Under the pieces are notes generated by a model. That model made no database searches and was not told the origin of the DNA. It worked only from the letters and a program-made list of their open reading frames with translations. 64,000 bases of DNA from Candidatus Nitrosocosmicus franklandus (GTDB lineage Archaea > Thermoproteota > Nitrososphaeria > Nitrososphaerales > Nitrososphaeraceae), in assembly GCF_900696045.1 (NCBI RefSeq), contig NZ_LR216287.1, positions 2,089,854-2,153,853 of the forward strand. The letters are read 5' to 3'. Shown here in pieces: positions 1 through 8,355 of this stretch (its first letter is position 1; every line of letters starts with the position of its first letter). The translations under genes were made by a program, and so were the position numbers.

Positions 1-1
1 C

Positions 2-682
2 TGTAAATATCTAAGTAAATTAACCGGAATTCCTAAGATATTGATTCCAACTACTTTTGGAACTGGGGCTGAAATGACTACATATGCTGTCATTAGCTTT
101 GATCATAAGAAAAAACTATTACAAGATGAGGCATTTTTGGCCGATGCAGCTATAGTTGATCCTTATTTCTTACCTGGTACACCTTTCAATATAATGCGCA
201 ATTCTGCCTGTGATGCAGCTGCACAGGCATCTGAGGGATATGATAGTAAACTTGCAAATCCTTTAACCAAATTATTCTGCAAAGAAGCCTTTGACATATT
301 GGAAGATGCTATAATTAACGACAAACCTGAATTGTTGCCATACGGTGCCATGTTGTCGGGCATCGGCTTTGGTAATTCATCGACCACTTTGGGACATGCA
401 CTTTCTTATGTATTTTCCAATGAGGGGGTTCCTCATGGATACGCACTTTCTTCGTGTACAACTGTAGCCCACAAATTTAATAATTCTCAGTATACTGAGA
501 GATTCAAGAAAATATGTCAAAAATTGAAATTTGAACCCTTGAAGCTAAAACTACCACTTGATGAGGCAGCCGATGTTATCATGCCCGATAGGGGACACCT
601 AGACAATAATCCACGAGATGTTTCGAAGGAAGACATCATTAAATGCTTGGATGAGATAGTAAATAGCAATCCACTTGCATAA
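2..682 (+). CDS. Iron-containing alcohol dehydrogenase, 5' end outside window
   Basis: The frame is open to the left edge, so this is the C-terminal two thirds of a protein that is usually about 380 residues. It would oxidise an alcohol or reduce an aldehyde with NAD(P)H in the cytoplasm; substrate unknown. The segment IPTTFGTGAE is the family's nucleotide-side signature. Metal-ligand positions can be read as the Asp in NSACDAAAQASEGY, the His in LGHALSYVF and the His in GVPHGYALS. Four residues after the Asp, where the family usually has a second ligand His, this protein has Gln. That may change metal binding. The methionine usually predicted at 41 is internal to the domain and is not the true start. 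Confidence 0.86.
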   Translation, partial: CKYLSKLTGIPKILIPTTFGTGAEMTTYAVISFDHKKKLLQDEAFLADAAIVDPYFLPGTPFNIMRNSACDAAAQASEGYDSKLANPLTKLFCKEAFDILEDAIINDKPELLPYGAMLSGIGFGNSSTTLGHALSYVFSNEGVPHGYALSSCTTVAHKFNNSQYTERFKKICQKLKFEPLKLKLPLDEAADVIMPDRGHLDNNPRDVSKEDIIKCLDEIVNSNPLA

Positions 683-692
683 CTTTATTATT

Positions 693-700
693 TTTAAATA
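693..700 (+). promoter_or_regulatory. Archaeal TATA box for the SRPBCC gene
   Basis: TTTAAATA lies 44-51 nt ahead of the ATG at 744 and just after the alcohol dehydrogenase stop. This predicts a separate transcript with a leader of roughly 20 nt. Confidence 0.4.
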
Positions 701-743
701 GGAAAAACTATAAATTCATATTATTTCTTTATCAAGTTATCTT

Positions 744-1343
744 ATGACTACCATTAAGAAAAGTATGGAAATTGCCGCACCATTGAACGAGGTTTTTACT
801 TATTTTGCAAGGCCAGAACACATGGCAGATCAATTTCCAGAAAATATGGGTCTAAATGTAATTCCCTTGGAAGTTAAAAATGGATTTGGAGTAGGAACAA
901 TCTTCAGGATAAGTGGAGATTTTGACGGTAAAAAACTAGAATGGGATTGTGAAACTATCGATTATATTCCACATAAGAAAATAGTCGCTAAAATGATTGA
1001 GGGGCCTTTCAAACACTGGCAAATTACTGTGGACTTTGAAGAATTGGGAGAAAAAAAGACCAGAACTTCTCTTACAGTCGACTATGACATGCCTATGGGT
1101 CCATTAGGAGGCTTGATAGACAAGGTCAAATTAAAGAAAATAGCTGAAAGAGGTATGGAAAATGGTTTGTATCGTGTTAAAGCACTGTTAGAGGGAACCG
1201 GTTCAATTCCTGTATACATTACCCTCGAAGCCTATCGAAAGGTTTTGAAAGAAAAAGAGCTCAGAAAGTGTTCGGTTTCTGAAGCTATAGTTGCGATTAT
1301 CAATCAAAACGAAAAGGCAACAGCAACAGCAGCTCAAGTCTAG
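744..1343 (+). CDS. SRPBCC (START-like) domain protein with ribbon-helix-helix-like C-terminus
   Basis: Residues 1 to about 145 have the helix-grip pattern of the SRPBCC superfamily (polyketide cyclase/CoxG-like): an N-terminal strand KKSMEIAAPLNEVFTYF, a central sheet, and a long C-terminal helix. These proteins bind hydrophobic ligands in a cavity. After a GTGSIP linker, residues about 155-190 read PVYITLEAYRKVLKEKE followed by SVSEAIVAIIN. This matches the strand-helix-turn-helix order of MetJ/Arc-type ribbon-helix-helix DNA-binding domains. The fusion suggests a ligand-sensing regulator, but this is inference; the tail could simply be a dimerisation helix pair. The ATG at 744 follows a TATA box at a sensible distance. 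Confidence 0.7.
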   Translation: MTTIKKSMEIAAPLNEVFTYFARPEHMADQFPENMGLNVIPLEVKNGFGVGTIFRISGDFDGKKLEWDCETIDYIPHKKIVAKMIEGPFKHWQITVDFEELGEKKTRTSLTVDYDMPMGPLGGLIDKVKLKKIAERGMENGLYRVKALLEGTGSIPVYITLEAYRKVLKEKELRKCSVSEAIVAIINQNEKATATAAQV

Positions 1344-1390
1344 AAGACTAAACTTTCTTACCTTTGTGATTCAAGTTCTACGTAGTTTGA

Positions 1391-1398
1391 TTTAAATA
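1391..1398 (+). promoter_or_regulatory. TATA box of tRNA-Lys
   Basis: TTTAAATA lies 28-35 nt upstream of the first base of the tRNA, the normal archaeal box A distance. Confidence 0.6.
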
Positions 1399-1425
1399 GT
1401 GTTTTATTGATTTCTTTTGATCGTA

Positions 1426-1514
1426 GGGTTCGTAGCTCAGCCAGGTAGAGCGTCTGGCTCTTAACCAGATCAAAAGAGGTTAAAATGTCGTGGGTCCGAA
1501 TCCCACCGAACCCG
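1426..1514 (+). tRNA. tRNA-Lys(CUU) with a probable 15-nt variable-region intron
   Basis: Acceptor GGGTTCG (1426-1432) pairs perfectly with CGAACCC (1507-1513). The D stem is GCTC/GAGC, the anticodon stem TCTGG/CCAGA with loop CTCTTAA (anticodon CTT at 1460-1462), and the T stem GTGGG/CCCAC. Between the anticodon stem and T stem there are 20 nt where 5 are expected. A bulge-helix-bulge can be drawn: AACC (1463-1466) pairs with GGTT (1478-1481), with 3-nt bulges at 1467-1469 and 1482-1484. Cutting after the second base of each bulge removes 1469-1483 and leaves CCAGA followed by ATGTC, a normal stem and 5-nt variable loop. CCA is not encoded. The 3' end and downstream CTACTA are echoed in repeats across the window. 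Confidence 0.93.
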
Positions 1515-1926
1515 CTACTATGTTGGTCTTTTTATTCCACCCATTATACTATAATAGCATAATAAATGACGGAATCCGTTTATGAATGGAAGAAAAATGA
1601 TCTTTTTAATAACACTATGACCTGCGAGTTCAATATATATATGAATGATTTAACCTTTATCCTTCACATCCCGAAAACATCCTTATTATCGAACAATATC
1701 AAATACAATAGTTTGAACAATTAATTAGACAATCAAATTGCTCATATCTTTTGAAGTAGGATACCGAGCAAAAACTAAATTTGGAGGACAATTCTAATTT
1801 GATGCATTGATTCTACAGATTTGCATTAATTCAACTATCTTGGGTTTAATTTTCAGATATAAAATCGTATTCGCAAAGAAAATATCTTTGAATATATTTC
1901 CTCTGATTTGCTCCTTACGGGCTTAG
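1515..1926. other. Intergenic, no gene seen
   Basis: AT-rich spacer between tRNA-Lys and the DUF1275 gene. I see no open frame or repeat apart from the CTACTA flank directly after the tRNA, which recurs in the dispersed repeats. Confidence 0.5.
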
Positions 1927-2751
1927 ATGGTCGATCGAGTGGTAAATCGGATGGGTAATTTAGAACGACCATCTTCTAGGATCTCTGATCGCAGTAGAGA
2001 CCTATTGTTTATAGTTTTAACATGTGTTTCAGGAACAGTAGATTCGCTGGGTTTTTTTGGACTAGGTGGCATTTTCATATCTGCTTTATCGGGTAATACC
2101 GTGGTATTAGCTGCGTCAATAATACAAGGAGAATCTACAACAACAATGCTGGGGATTTCTGTTTTTGTCGGCTACCTTTCTGGAGCATCTTTGGCAGCAT
2201 TTCTTTTCAAAAGGAAAGCAAACAATAATGAGATGGGGTGGGATACTCAGGTAACATATATTCTTGGCATAGAGTTAATTGTGCTGGTGTTGTTGTTTGC
2301 TCAATCTTATTTCCATAGATTTGATTCATACTTGAACGTCGAATCAATTATAATGGTTACTACGGCCTCCTTCGGAATGGGGATTCAATTTATTTGTGCA
2401 AGACACGTGAATCGAATTGGAGTCATCACGACTATGATTACCGGCACTCTATCCAACGCTATATATCGAATAATTAACAGAGAAGAACGCTATCCATCTA
2501 TTATAAGGAAAGATATGGACAACTCATCTAGTCTAAAGGGATCTAATAAATCAAAAACGGATGCACATAAAAGAACAACTATTTATCTTTTGACAGTATG
2601 GGTAGGGTATTTTATTGGTGCAGCCATCATGACACTATTTCTCATCAATTTACCTCTTTATATTGCTACAACTTTACCACTAGCGCTGATGCTTTTTATA
2701 TTCTCTTATGCAAGGCTCAACCAAAAGAGTTACCAAAAATTTGAAAATTAA
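1927..2751 (+). CDS. DUF1275 (YoaK-type) integral membrane protein
   Basis: A 274-residue membrane protein of the DUF1275 family, whose function is unknown. The family signature near the N-terminus is clear: SGTVDSLGFFGLGGIFISAL followed by SGNTVVLA. About six hydrophobic segments are visible: near residues 28-48, 75-93, 110-128, 140-158, 220-240 and 245-262. A polar insert at about 180-215, rich in Ser, Lys and Asp, separates the last two helices from the rest. Start: ATG at 1927. It stands alone, with no operon partner. Confidence 0.85.
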   Translation: MVDRVVNRMGNLERPSSRISDRSRDLLFIVLTCVSGTVDSLGFFGLGGIFISALSGNTVVLAASIIQGESTTTMLGISVFVGYLSGASLAAFLFKRKANNNEMGWDTQVTYILGIELIVLVLLFAQSYFHRFDSYLNVESIIMVTTASFGMGIQFICARHVNRIGVITTMITGTLSNAIYRIINREERYPSIIRKDMDNSSSLKGSNKSKTDAHKRTTIYLLTVWVGYFIGAAIMTLFLINLPLYIATTLPLALMLFIFSYARLNQKSYQKFEN

Positions 2752-3158
2752 TCTATCGATATGATTAGTAAGAATATTTTAAGGCGCATAGCATAGTGGC
2801 ATCATTTCATATTTTTTGCTTATACTACTTGTAAATTTAGGTTAGATGTGAGCAAGCATTATAATACTATTTTAAAAAAAAAGAACACCGCAAGAAACAA
2901 AAAAGAAAGATATTTTCGAAACACAAGTAGGAATGATTAGCTTTATCAAAGCATTCGATAAGAGTTGTAATTCTTGACTAAAATAAAATGCTCTATTATT
3001 AAGAATCTGTTCTTCTGAAAAGATTATTACTTTATGTTTCGTCATAGATAAGATCTAATCTCTTACCTGCAAACTTCAAAAAATAAAGTTAGACAGGTTC
3101 TCAAATTGTAAACATTATACAAAGTGGTGATAGAGTTAGATTAATTGACCTTAGTATA
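2752..3158. other. Intergenic, no gene seen
   Basis: AT-rich region with A- and T-runs and no supported open frame. The far end borders the 3' end of a broken minus-strand gene. Confidence 0.45.
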
Positions 3159-3746
3159 CTATTCCCATTCCCAAACCTTTGTTGCAAATTCGTTGTTGTC
3201 TAAGATCACTCCTTCGGTGATTCCTATCATATTATTTAGAAATGCCAATTTGCCTGTAGAATTAGTGTAAAAAACCAATTACCATGTGGAGGATGGGTCT
3301 TATCTTTGAGACTTCCTATAAACTGGAACGTATATGTAGCAGATTCGTTTCCATCTAAAGTAGAGAGAATTCCTTGTCCCTGTCCCTTGACCAAATTATT
3401 TGATAATGGCAATGTCATCATGATGCCTTTATTAGTGATATTTCCGACGTTTACTAAGGGACCATTTGTTTCATAACTATAAGGTTCTGTTATCAACCCT
3501 TTTCCTCATATATGGGTTTGGCGGACTCTTTATCTATTGTAGTATTTGTAGAAGATGTATTCAAAATAGCCGATGAAAACAATTGCATGTTTTCGCTAGA
3601 GGTATTATCTGACAACTGATTTACTTGTTGTGCACTATCTTGGGAAAAATGGCCATAAGAATGGGAGGTAAAAGAAAACATATCTTGCCTATATTCTGAT
3701 TTGAGAATCCACCCATAACCAAAGTTGTAAATATCGTAACAATCAC
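3159..3746 (-). pseudogene. Broken secreted protein, paralogue of the gene at 48697-49253
   Basis: Three frames must be joined to give one protein. A hydrophobic export-like segment (IFTTLVMGG, near 3715-3746) is followed by a Ser/Asn-rich stretch in the frame of 3493-3681, then by 3236-3496 carrying NGPLVNVGNITNKG and ATYTFQFIGS. After a shift at the A6 run 3269-3274, the third frame gives TGKLAFLNNMIGI and ends FATKVWEWE at 3159. The last parts align with NGTLSVNHIGN, ASYTFQAIGN, TGELSFLANTVAV and AFLMWHWR of the plus-strand gene at 48.7-49.3 kb. Function unknown; an exported beta-rich protein seems likely. Shifts near 3495-3503 and 3269-3274 lie in short homopolymers, so consensus error is possible. 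Confidence 0.7.
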
Positions 3747-3982
3747 TATTATCTTAAATTATAATTGAAGTTGTTTCTCACGCGGATTCGATAATGTTTG
3801 TCATATTAAAGTTGTATGCAAATCTGATATAACTTGGTATTTGATTATCTAGTCCAAATAAGTAAATAATCTAAAAACTGGATCTTGATCCTTATATCTC
3901 TTAAATTAATCTCGATCTTGTCAAGAAAATTTTGATTTTTTTTGTCTACACTAGAAGGCTAATACGAGGTCAGAAAATCACT

Positions 3983-4756
3983 TCAAGAGATTGGAACTGT
4001 TCCCCCTTGAACTATAAATTGATTTGTTACATTACATTCGACAGAATCTCCTGCATTAACTGACCCTGTTGCTGTGTTGAAAGATATGACTTCTTGCGTG
4101 CAGTCTCCAGTAAACTCTGGAATGACTCCTAACTCATCTGCGTTTAAATCATCTTTTACCGATTGAATTACTTCATCGTCTACATTCTCTACAATTCTGT
4201 AATCTCCTGCATCTAATGATACATCCGTCCCCGCTTCTGAAGCCGGAAAATTAGATGGATTAGGATTGTTGCCGCTAATTAAAAAAGAAAATAGAGAAGG
4301 ATCTACATTATTTAGAACGTAACTACATACAGCAATATCACTAGGGCTACCTCCGCGACTCTCACATCCTATGATTTTAGCTATTGATAACGTTGCCAGA
4401 TCATCTTCTCCACCCGGTGAAGGTCGACTGGGCTGATTCTCACTGCCAAAGCAAATTTCTTTTATATCTTTTAATGAGTGTTTAGTGGTCATTTTGTGTT
4501 CTCCATTATTACTACAAGAAACTTCGTTTCCAGATCCTGCAGATACATCCCCAGAAGTTACAAAACCGTTTTGACTGGAAGATGATTGAGTTAAGGAATA
4601 TACTTCTGCTTCATTATTGATATTGCTTCCCTTTTGAGATAATCCACCATCTTGAGCATAGGTAAAAAAATTATTAAATTTTTCATTTAAATTAAAAGTA
4701 CCGGTAGAAAATACTAAAGGCAACAGTAGCAATAACGCTATTCTAAACGATTTCAT
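3983..4756 (-). CDS. Secreted protein with prealbumin-like repeat-type domain
   Basis: A 257-residue exported protein. Residues 1-20 form a signal peptide (KSFRIALLLLLPLVFSTGTF). Residues 35-125 are low-complexity Ser/Asn/Gly. Residues about 165-250 resemble the small beta domains of secreted archaeal and actinobacterial proteins: an acidic Gly-rich strand EAGTDVSLDAGDYRIVEN, then FTGDC, then VNAGDSVECNVTNQF. This follows the common order of a GDC motif and a closing Cys-x-x-Thr-Asn. Paired cysteines suggest disulfides outside the cell. It stands alone on the minus strand. The precise family is not certain. Confidence 0.7.
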   Translation of the reverse strand: MKSFRIALLLLLPLVFSTGTFNLNEKFNNFFTYAQDGGLSQKGSNINNEAEVYSLTQSSSSQNGFVTSGDVSAGSGNEVSCSNNGEHKMTTKHSLKDIKEICFGSENQPSRPSPGGEDDLATLSIAKIIGCESRGGSPSDIAVCSYVLNNVDPSLFSFLISGNNPNPSNFPASEAGTDVSLDAGDYRIVENVDDEVIQSVKDDLNADELGVIPEFTGDCTQEVISFNTATGSVNAGDSVECNVTNQFIVQGGTVPIS

Positions 4757-5588
4757 GATATAGTTTATTTTTTACCAGATATATTGAATTGTATATTTTG
4801 TATCTATCCTTTTTAGAATATGAATATCTTATAACTTTTTATGAGAATACATCGTATGATTAATTTTATTGCGATCTTTTTATTTAATGTCATTTATCAT
4901 CTACTCAAAATAATATTAAGGATTACCGCGCCTTGATATTGCACTGGCAATTAAAAGGCGAATATCAAAAACGGATGTGAAAAATTTGAGTTTCCAAAGC
5001 CGTTGCATTCCTTAGATGATCATTTGGTGTCTGTCAAATTCGATGACTCAGAAATTTGAGCGTAGAAACTCATTAATCCCACGTACATTCATTTGATATT
5101 GAATGGGGAATTTCTAGAAGTTAAAACCTTCGACCTGACTTAAATATGATTATTGGTTGTATCTTTGGATCTCTGTTTCTAAATGTTTGTCAAAAAGGTG
5201 ATATTATTGCTAATTCTATTACGGAAAATCTATATTTGTTGCGCTTAATCTGATATGATTGCTTTTTTAAATATATGCTTACTATAATTTAACTTTTGAC
5301 AAAATGTGATGATATGGTTCTTATTCCAAGAATAGTGAAAAATATATTAGTGTATATGATAGAAATGGTGTCTAATTAAAAACCGAATTCAGTACGTTTC
5401 CCACCGTACCTGCTACTAATACTAGTAACGATATAAGACAATTAATCCCTTTTTCCACGTACATTACTGATGGCGTTAATTATTTCACGTAGTAATACAA
5501 TATCCCACCGAACTATCATAGATACGAAATAATAAACATGGATTTATGAAATACATTTCCTCTTTACTGGTCATCATATCTGTTTAGC
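4757..5588. other. Intergenic containing tRNA-end-like repeats
   Basis: No convincing gene. From about 5398 to the start of the next gene the sequence is homologous to 43385-43576. It contains a tRNA-end-like repeat at 5398-5430 and a shorter CCCACCGAACT echo at 5503-5513. Confidence 0.5.
5398..5430 (+). repeat. tRNA-Lys 3'-end-like repeat, copy 1
   Basis: TCCCACCGTACCTGCTACTAA closely matches the T-stem, acceptor strand and 3' flank of tRNA-Lys (1501-1520). It marks the left edge of the duplicated segment 5398-6705. Confidence 0.65.
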
Positions 5589-6416
5589 CTAAAAAAGTCT
5601 AATACATTTTCCTTGGTTTGGATCATATCTTTGCATAATCTTCGCACAATCCTGAATACTTTGCGGATTTTTACACATGTTTGTAATAGGATCAAATAAA
5701 GTTCCTTGAGAATCACAGGATGCTGGAGAAGATTTTGTTACTGTGGTTTCGGAATTGGATTCATCAAGAGTCGGTATGTTATTTTGTGATAGCATTTCCT
5801 TTTCTCCAATAGGATTATTTGAATTCTCTTGATTTTGTGTGGATTGGATAGGTGCACACATGATACCCTCAGGACCGCCTGGAACGTTCTTTAGTTCCAT
5901 TTCGCCTGGTTGACATGATACTCTAGCATTTAGAGGAGATGGTTTCACATAGCATCCTTCTGGTGATCCAGCTGGACATTGTTCATTTTGTGGTGGCTCA
6001 GACAAAGCGGTTAAAGAAGGGTTGACAGTGGTTATGTTCTCTGCTACTTCAGGTACTCCTTGACTATCTTCACCAGCATCTTCGTTGTTGTTGCTGGTGT
6101 CATCAGCTTCCTCTTTAGGTACTCCTTGACTATCTTCACCAGCATCTTCGTTGTTGTTGCTGGTGTCATCAGCTTCCTCTTTAGGTACTCCTTGACTATC
6201 TTCACCAGCATCTTCGTTGTTGTTGCTGGTGTCATCAGCTTCCTCATCCGGGGATGCAAAAACATACGATGTCATTAAATTATTCGGGGTAACCTCGTTT
6301 ACGCCATTTTGAAAAAAGATAGTAGAAGGTATTCCTGATAAAGTAGAATTAATCACAAGCAAAATAACAACAAAAATACTTAGTATAATTGGGGATAAAT
6401 TACAATGATTAGGCAA
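5589..6416 (-). CDS. Secreted modular protein with acidic repeats and Cys modules
   Basis: A 275-residue exported protein; function unknown. An N-terminal hydrophobic signal (SPIILSIFVVILLVINSTLS) is followed at about 55-120 by three tandem 22-residue acidic units, each EEADDTSNNNEDAGEDSQG plus VPK. Then come a Cys module (EQCPAGSPEGCYVKPSPLN to VPGGPEGIMCAP), an Asn/Gln-rich linker, and a C-terminal Cys module (FDPITNMCKNPQ, DCAKIMQRYDPNQGKCI) with spacing like small disulfide-rich carbohydrate-binding folds. The paralogue at 43577-44770 has two acidic units and four Cys modules. The architecture suggests a cell-surface or matrix protein built by unit duplication, which is inference. Confidence 0.75.
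   Translation of the reverse strand: MPNHCNLSPIILSIFVVILLVINSTLSGIPSTIFFQNGVNEVTPNNLMTSYVFASPDEEADDTSNNNEDAGEDSQGVPKEEADDTSNNNEDAGEDSQGVPKEEADDTSNNNEDAGEDSQGVPEVAENITTVNPSLTALSEPPQNEQCPAGSPEGCYVKPSPLNARVSCQPGEMELKNVPGGPEGIMCAPIQSTQNQENSNNPIGEKEMLSQNNIPTLDESNSETTVTKSSPASCDSQGTLFDPITNMCKNPQSIQDCAKIMQRYDPNQGKCIRLF
6051..6248 (-). repeat. Three tandem 66-bp coding units
   Basis: Period 66 bp, with starts at 6051, 6117 and 6183, nearly identical at the DNA level and encoding the 22-residue acidic unit. This makes copy number easy to change by slippage or unequal exchange. Confidence 0.9.
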
Positions 6417-6972
6417 TTATGAAATGGATTATGATGGCAATATAAAATTTTTTACTTTAACCTAATTTGGAGAACATTTGTTTATTTTGACATAGAATTT
6501 TGATTGCTAGTCAGCTAATCATATTGAAAATATTATTCATGTAAGATGGTTTAATATTTACAGGTTCATCCATAGATTAATAATTATGACATTCACATCT
6601 ATTAATTTTGACAACCATTGAAATTAATTCACCTTTAATTTCAAAAAAAATTTCTAACTTGTTTTGGACTCGTTTGGATATCCTCAAGATTTCCACCTGT
6701 GAATATCATTGTTATGATAAAATTGAGTGACAAAAATGAGACAAATTTGTTTCACATACCACCGAACCCGCATAGTATACGGGTCTATATACTAGTTATT
6801 CTATATTATATTCGTCATAAAATAATGAATATTACCGATATTCGTGATAGCAGGAGGCTTTGTTAATGCCAGTAAAGTTAGAGACCTCTATAAAGAATAT
6901 TCAATTATTGGATAACCGTAATAATGCTCAATTAATTCATGAATTTTATTTATACTTGAGATCTGTTAATAC
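6417..6972. other. Intergenic: end of duplication A, then a tRNA-end-like repeat
   Basis: The first 290 bp match 44771-45055. A tRNA-end-like repeat follows at 6742-6795. No open frame is supported. Confidence 0.5.
6742..6795 (+). repeat. tRNA-Lys 3'-end-like repeat with palindrome, copy 2
   Basis: It reads CAAATTTGTTTCACATACC, then ACCGAACCCG, then a near-palindrome CCGCATAGTATACGGG. The leading AAATTTGTTTCACATACCACC is shared with copies at 37.2, 38.7 and 43.4 kb. Confidence 0.7.
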
Positions 6973-7652
6973 GGCTCTGTTCAGTTAACATGTTTTATTT
7001 CTCTGTTATAATAGTCAATAAATAACCGCAACCAATTGTGTACATGCTTCAACTTACAATTCTTTACTCTGCAAGGAAAATAGTCATCGAAACTTTCGGT
7101 TCTATCCTTGATATATTGCATCGTTCTTTCGATTACACTTTTCTCGTAAGAGGAATGAATATGGTGATCGAGTTTGAGAAACTGACAAGCCATGGGATAC
7201 AATGTTCCACCATCTGTGGATAAGGGTGTTTACCGTAATCCCTGACAACTCTTGGCATAAATCTCTCAGCAACAAACATGTCTCTTTCTTGAGTTATAAT
7301 TTGTGCGAGAATTCGACGGTTTTCTGGCTCAATTGCAATCCAAAGCCATATTAATTTTGGACCAATCTTAAATAATATTTCATCAACAATAAATTCCTCT
7401 AGTTTCTTTCTCTTTGGTGAGGATGTTTTTTTTTGGAATGACGCTTTTGAATCCACTTCCAAATTACAACATGGATTCTCTTTATCTTGTGTAAAAAGAA
7501 TAATGCTTTAGAAACGCTTCTAGACGATAATCCAAGAAAGTACATATACAATGCACGATCTATATTGTATGATGTTCTGTATCTTTTACCAAACATATCA
7601 GAAATAGAGCATCTTCTTCGAGCTATAGATTTTTCATTAAGTTAACAGGGCC
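6973..7652 (-). mobile_element. Decayed IS6/IS240-type insertion sequence
   Basis: Terminal sequences GGCTCTGTTCAGTTAAC (left) and GTTAACAGGGCC (right) correspond to the inverted repeats of the intact copy at 15866-16545. Both copies span 680 bp. The transposase is frameshifted, so this copy cannot move without help. Confidence 0.8.
6981..7596 (-). pseudogene. Frameshifted IS6-type transposase
   Basis: Three overlapping frames rebuild the transposase of the 15878-16492 copy. The N-terminal helix-turn-helix (ALYMYFLGLSSRSVSKALFF) is in 7399-7596. The first catalytic Asp region (EFIVDEILFKIG) and WLWIAIEPENRRILAQ are in 7133-7462. The Glu region (EKSVIERTMQYIKDRTESFD) is in 6981-7202. At least two indels separate them. 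The HPVSTDGGTWY segment with the second Asp is disrupted at the second junction. Confidence 0.85.
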
Positions 7653-7778
7653 TGTTTTTTGACCTTTGATCTTTAATATTACTATAACTCCGATACACCT
7701 TTAAATTCATTTTTTGTTCCATTTTCTGATCGTGATTGAATATAACCTGCTTAAAAAATATGTTATACATTAATAACA

Positions 7779-7967
7779 ATGAGTAATACCAAAGATTTTA
7801 TTTTGAATATGGTAATGTGGGTCGGACTATCAATAGGAATAAGCTTGTTGATATCATTTTTTGTTCCATTTCCTTTTTCGTTAATAGGCATAGTTATAGT
7901 ATTAGTTTTAATGGGTTATTTCTTTAGAAAGAAAAGAATGATGTGGGATAACAGAAGTAGAATGTAA
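7779..7967 (+). CDS. Small two-helix membrane protein
   Basis: A 62-residue protein with two hydrophobic helices (about 8-28 and 32-48) and a basic C-terminal tail RKKRMMW. It is clearly homologous to the minus-strand gene at 26055-26249: both have TK-FILN-MW-GLS, ISLLISFF-PFP-SL and GY at the same spacing. Conservation between distant copies argues that this is a real gene. Function unknown. Confidence 0.7.
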   Translation: MSNTKDFILNMVMWVGLSIGISLLISFFVPFPFSLIGIVIVLVLMGYFFRKKRMMWDNRSRM

Positions 7968-8355
7968 AATAGTAATTAGGATGCTTGAGTTTGAACTTGG
8001 TAACTATACAGGAGTTGTTACCTTGTAATAAATCAAAGCCGTAATATTACAGCACAATCCTAGAAAATAGCGGATTTCTTGAATTTATTTGAAGACATAA
8101 ATATAACGAGTTTAGCAAATTACAATCTTTAGCTTTCAAAAAAAGTCATCACTGAAATATATCTTTAGATCAACTTTCTAGAGATACAAAAAGAATCATC
8201 CTGATCCCGAAGGATGTAGAGGGGATATTTGAAAACTCACGAATATTTTAACATGGATCCTAAATCTTAATGCGATAGAGTTGCAGGTCAACAAAAAATG
8301 AATTAAAAGATTTTTCAAGTTTAAATAACTTATTAAACATCTTTAATTATATAAT
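7968..8355. other. Intergenic with a promoter near its end
   Basis: No open frame is supported. The last 35 bp hold the TATA box for the next gene and are homologous to 33398-33433. Confidence 0.45.
8320..8327 (+). promoter_or_regulatory. TATA box, probably driving a leaderless mRNA
   Basis: TTTAAATA ends 29 nt before the GTG at 8356. The paralogous gene at 33434 has the same box at the same distance, which supports both the box and the GTG start. Confidence 0.55.

Larger units (their letters stand above)
5398..6705. repeat. Segmental duplication, copy A (copy B at 43385-45055)
   Basis: This segment carries a Cys-rich repeat-protein gene plus about 190 bp and 290 bp of flanking DNA. The flanks align with copy B with only point changes and small indels. 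The copies differ mainly in the number of internal tandem units. A tRNA-end-like repeat lies at the left edge of both copies and at the right edge of copy B. Confidence 0.75.

Noticed and set aside
6051-6248. Regular 66-bp repeats that could be mistaken for a CRISPR array
   Set aside because: The units are contiguous coding sequence with no spacers and translate as one open frame. The same holds for the 144-bp, 165-bp and 141-bp arrays.
6044-6278. Repeat-containing open frames on both strands across the acidic repeat
   Set aside because: They exist only because the 66-bp unit is a multiple of three. The real product is the secreted protein 5589-6416.
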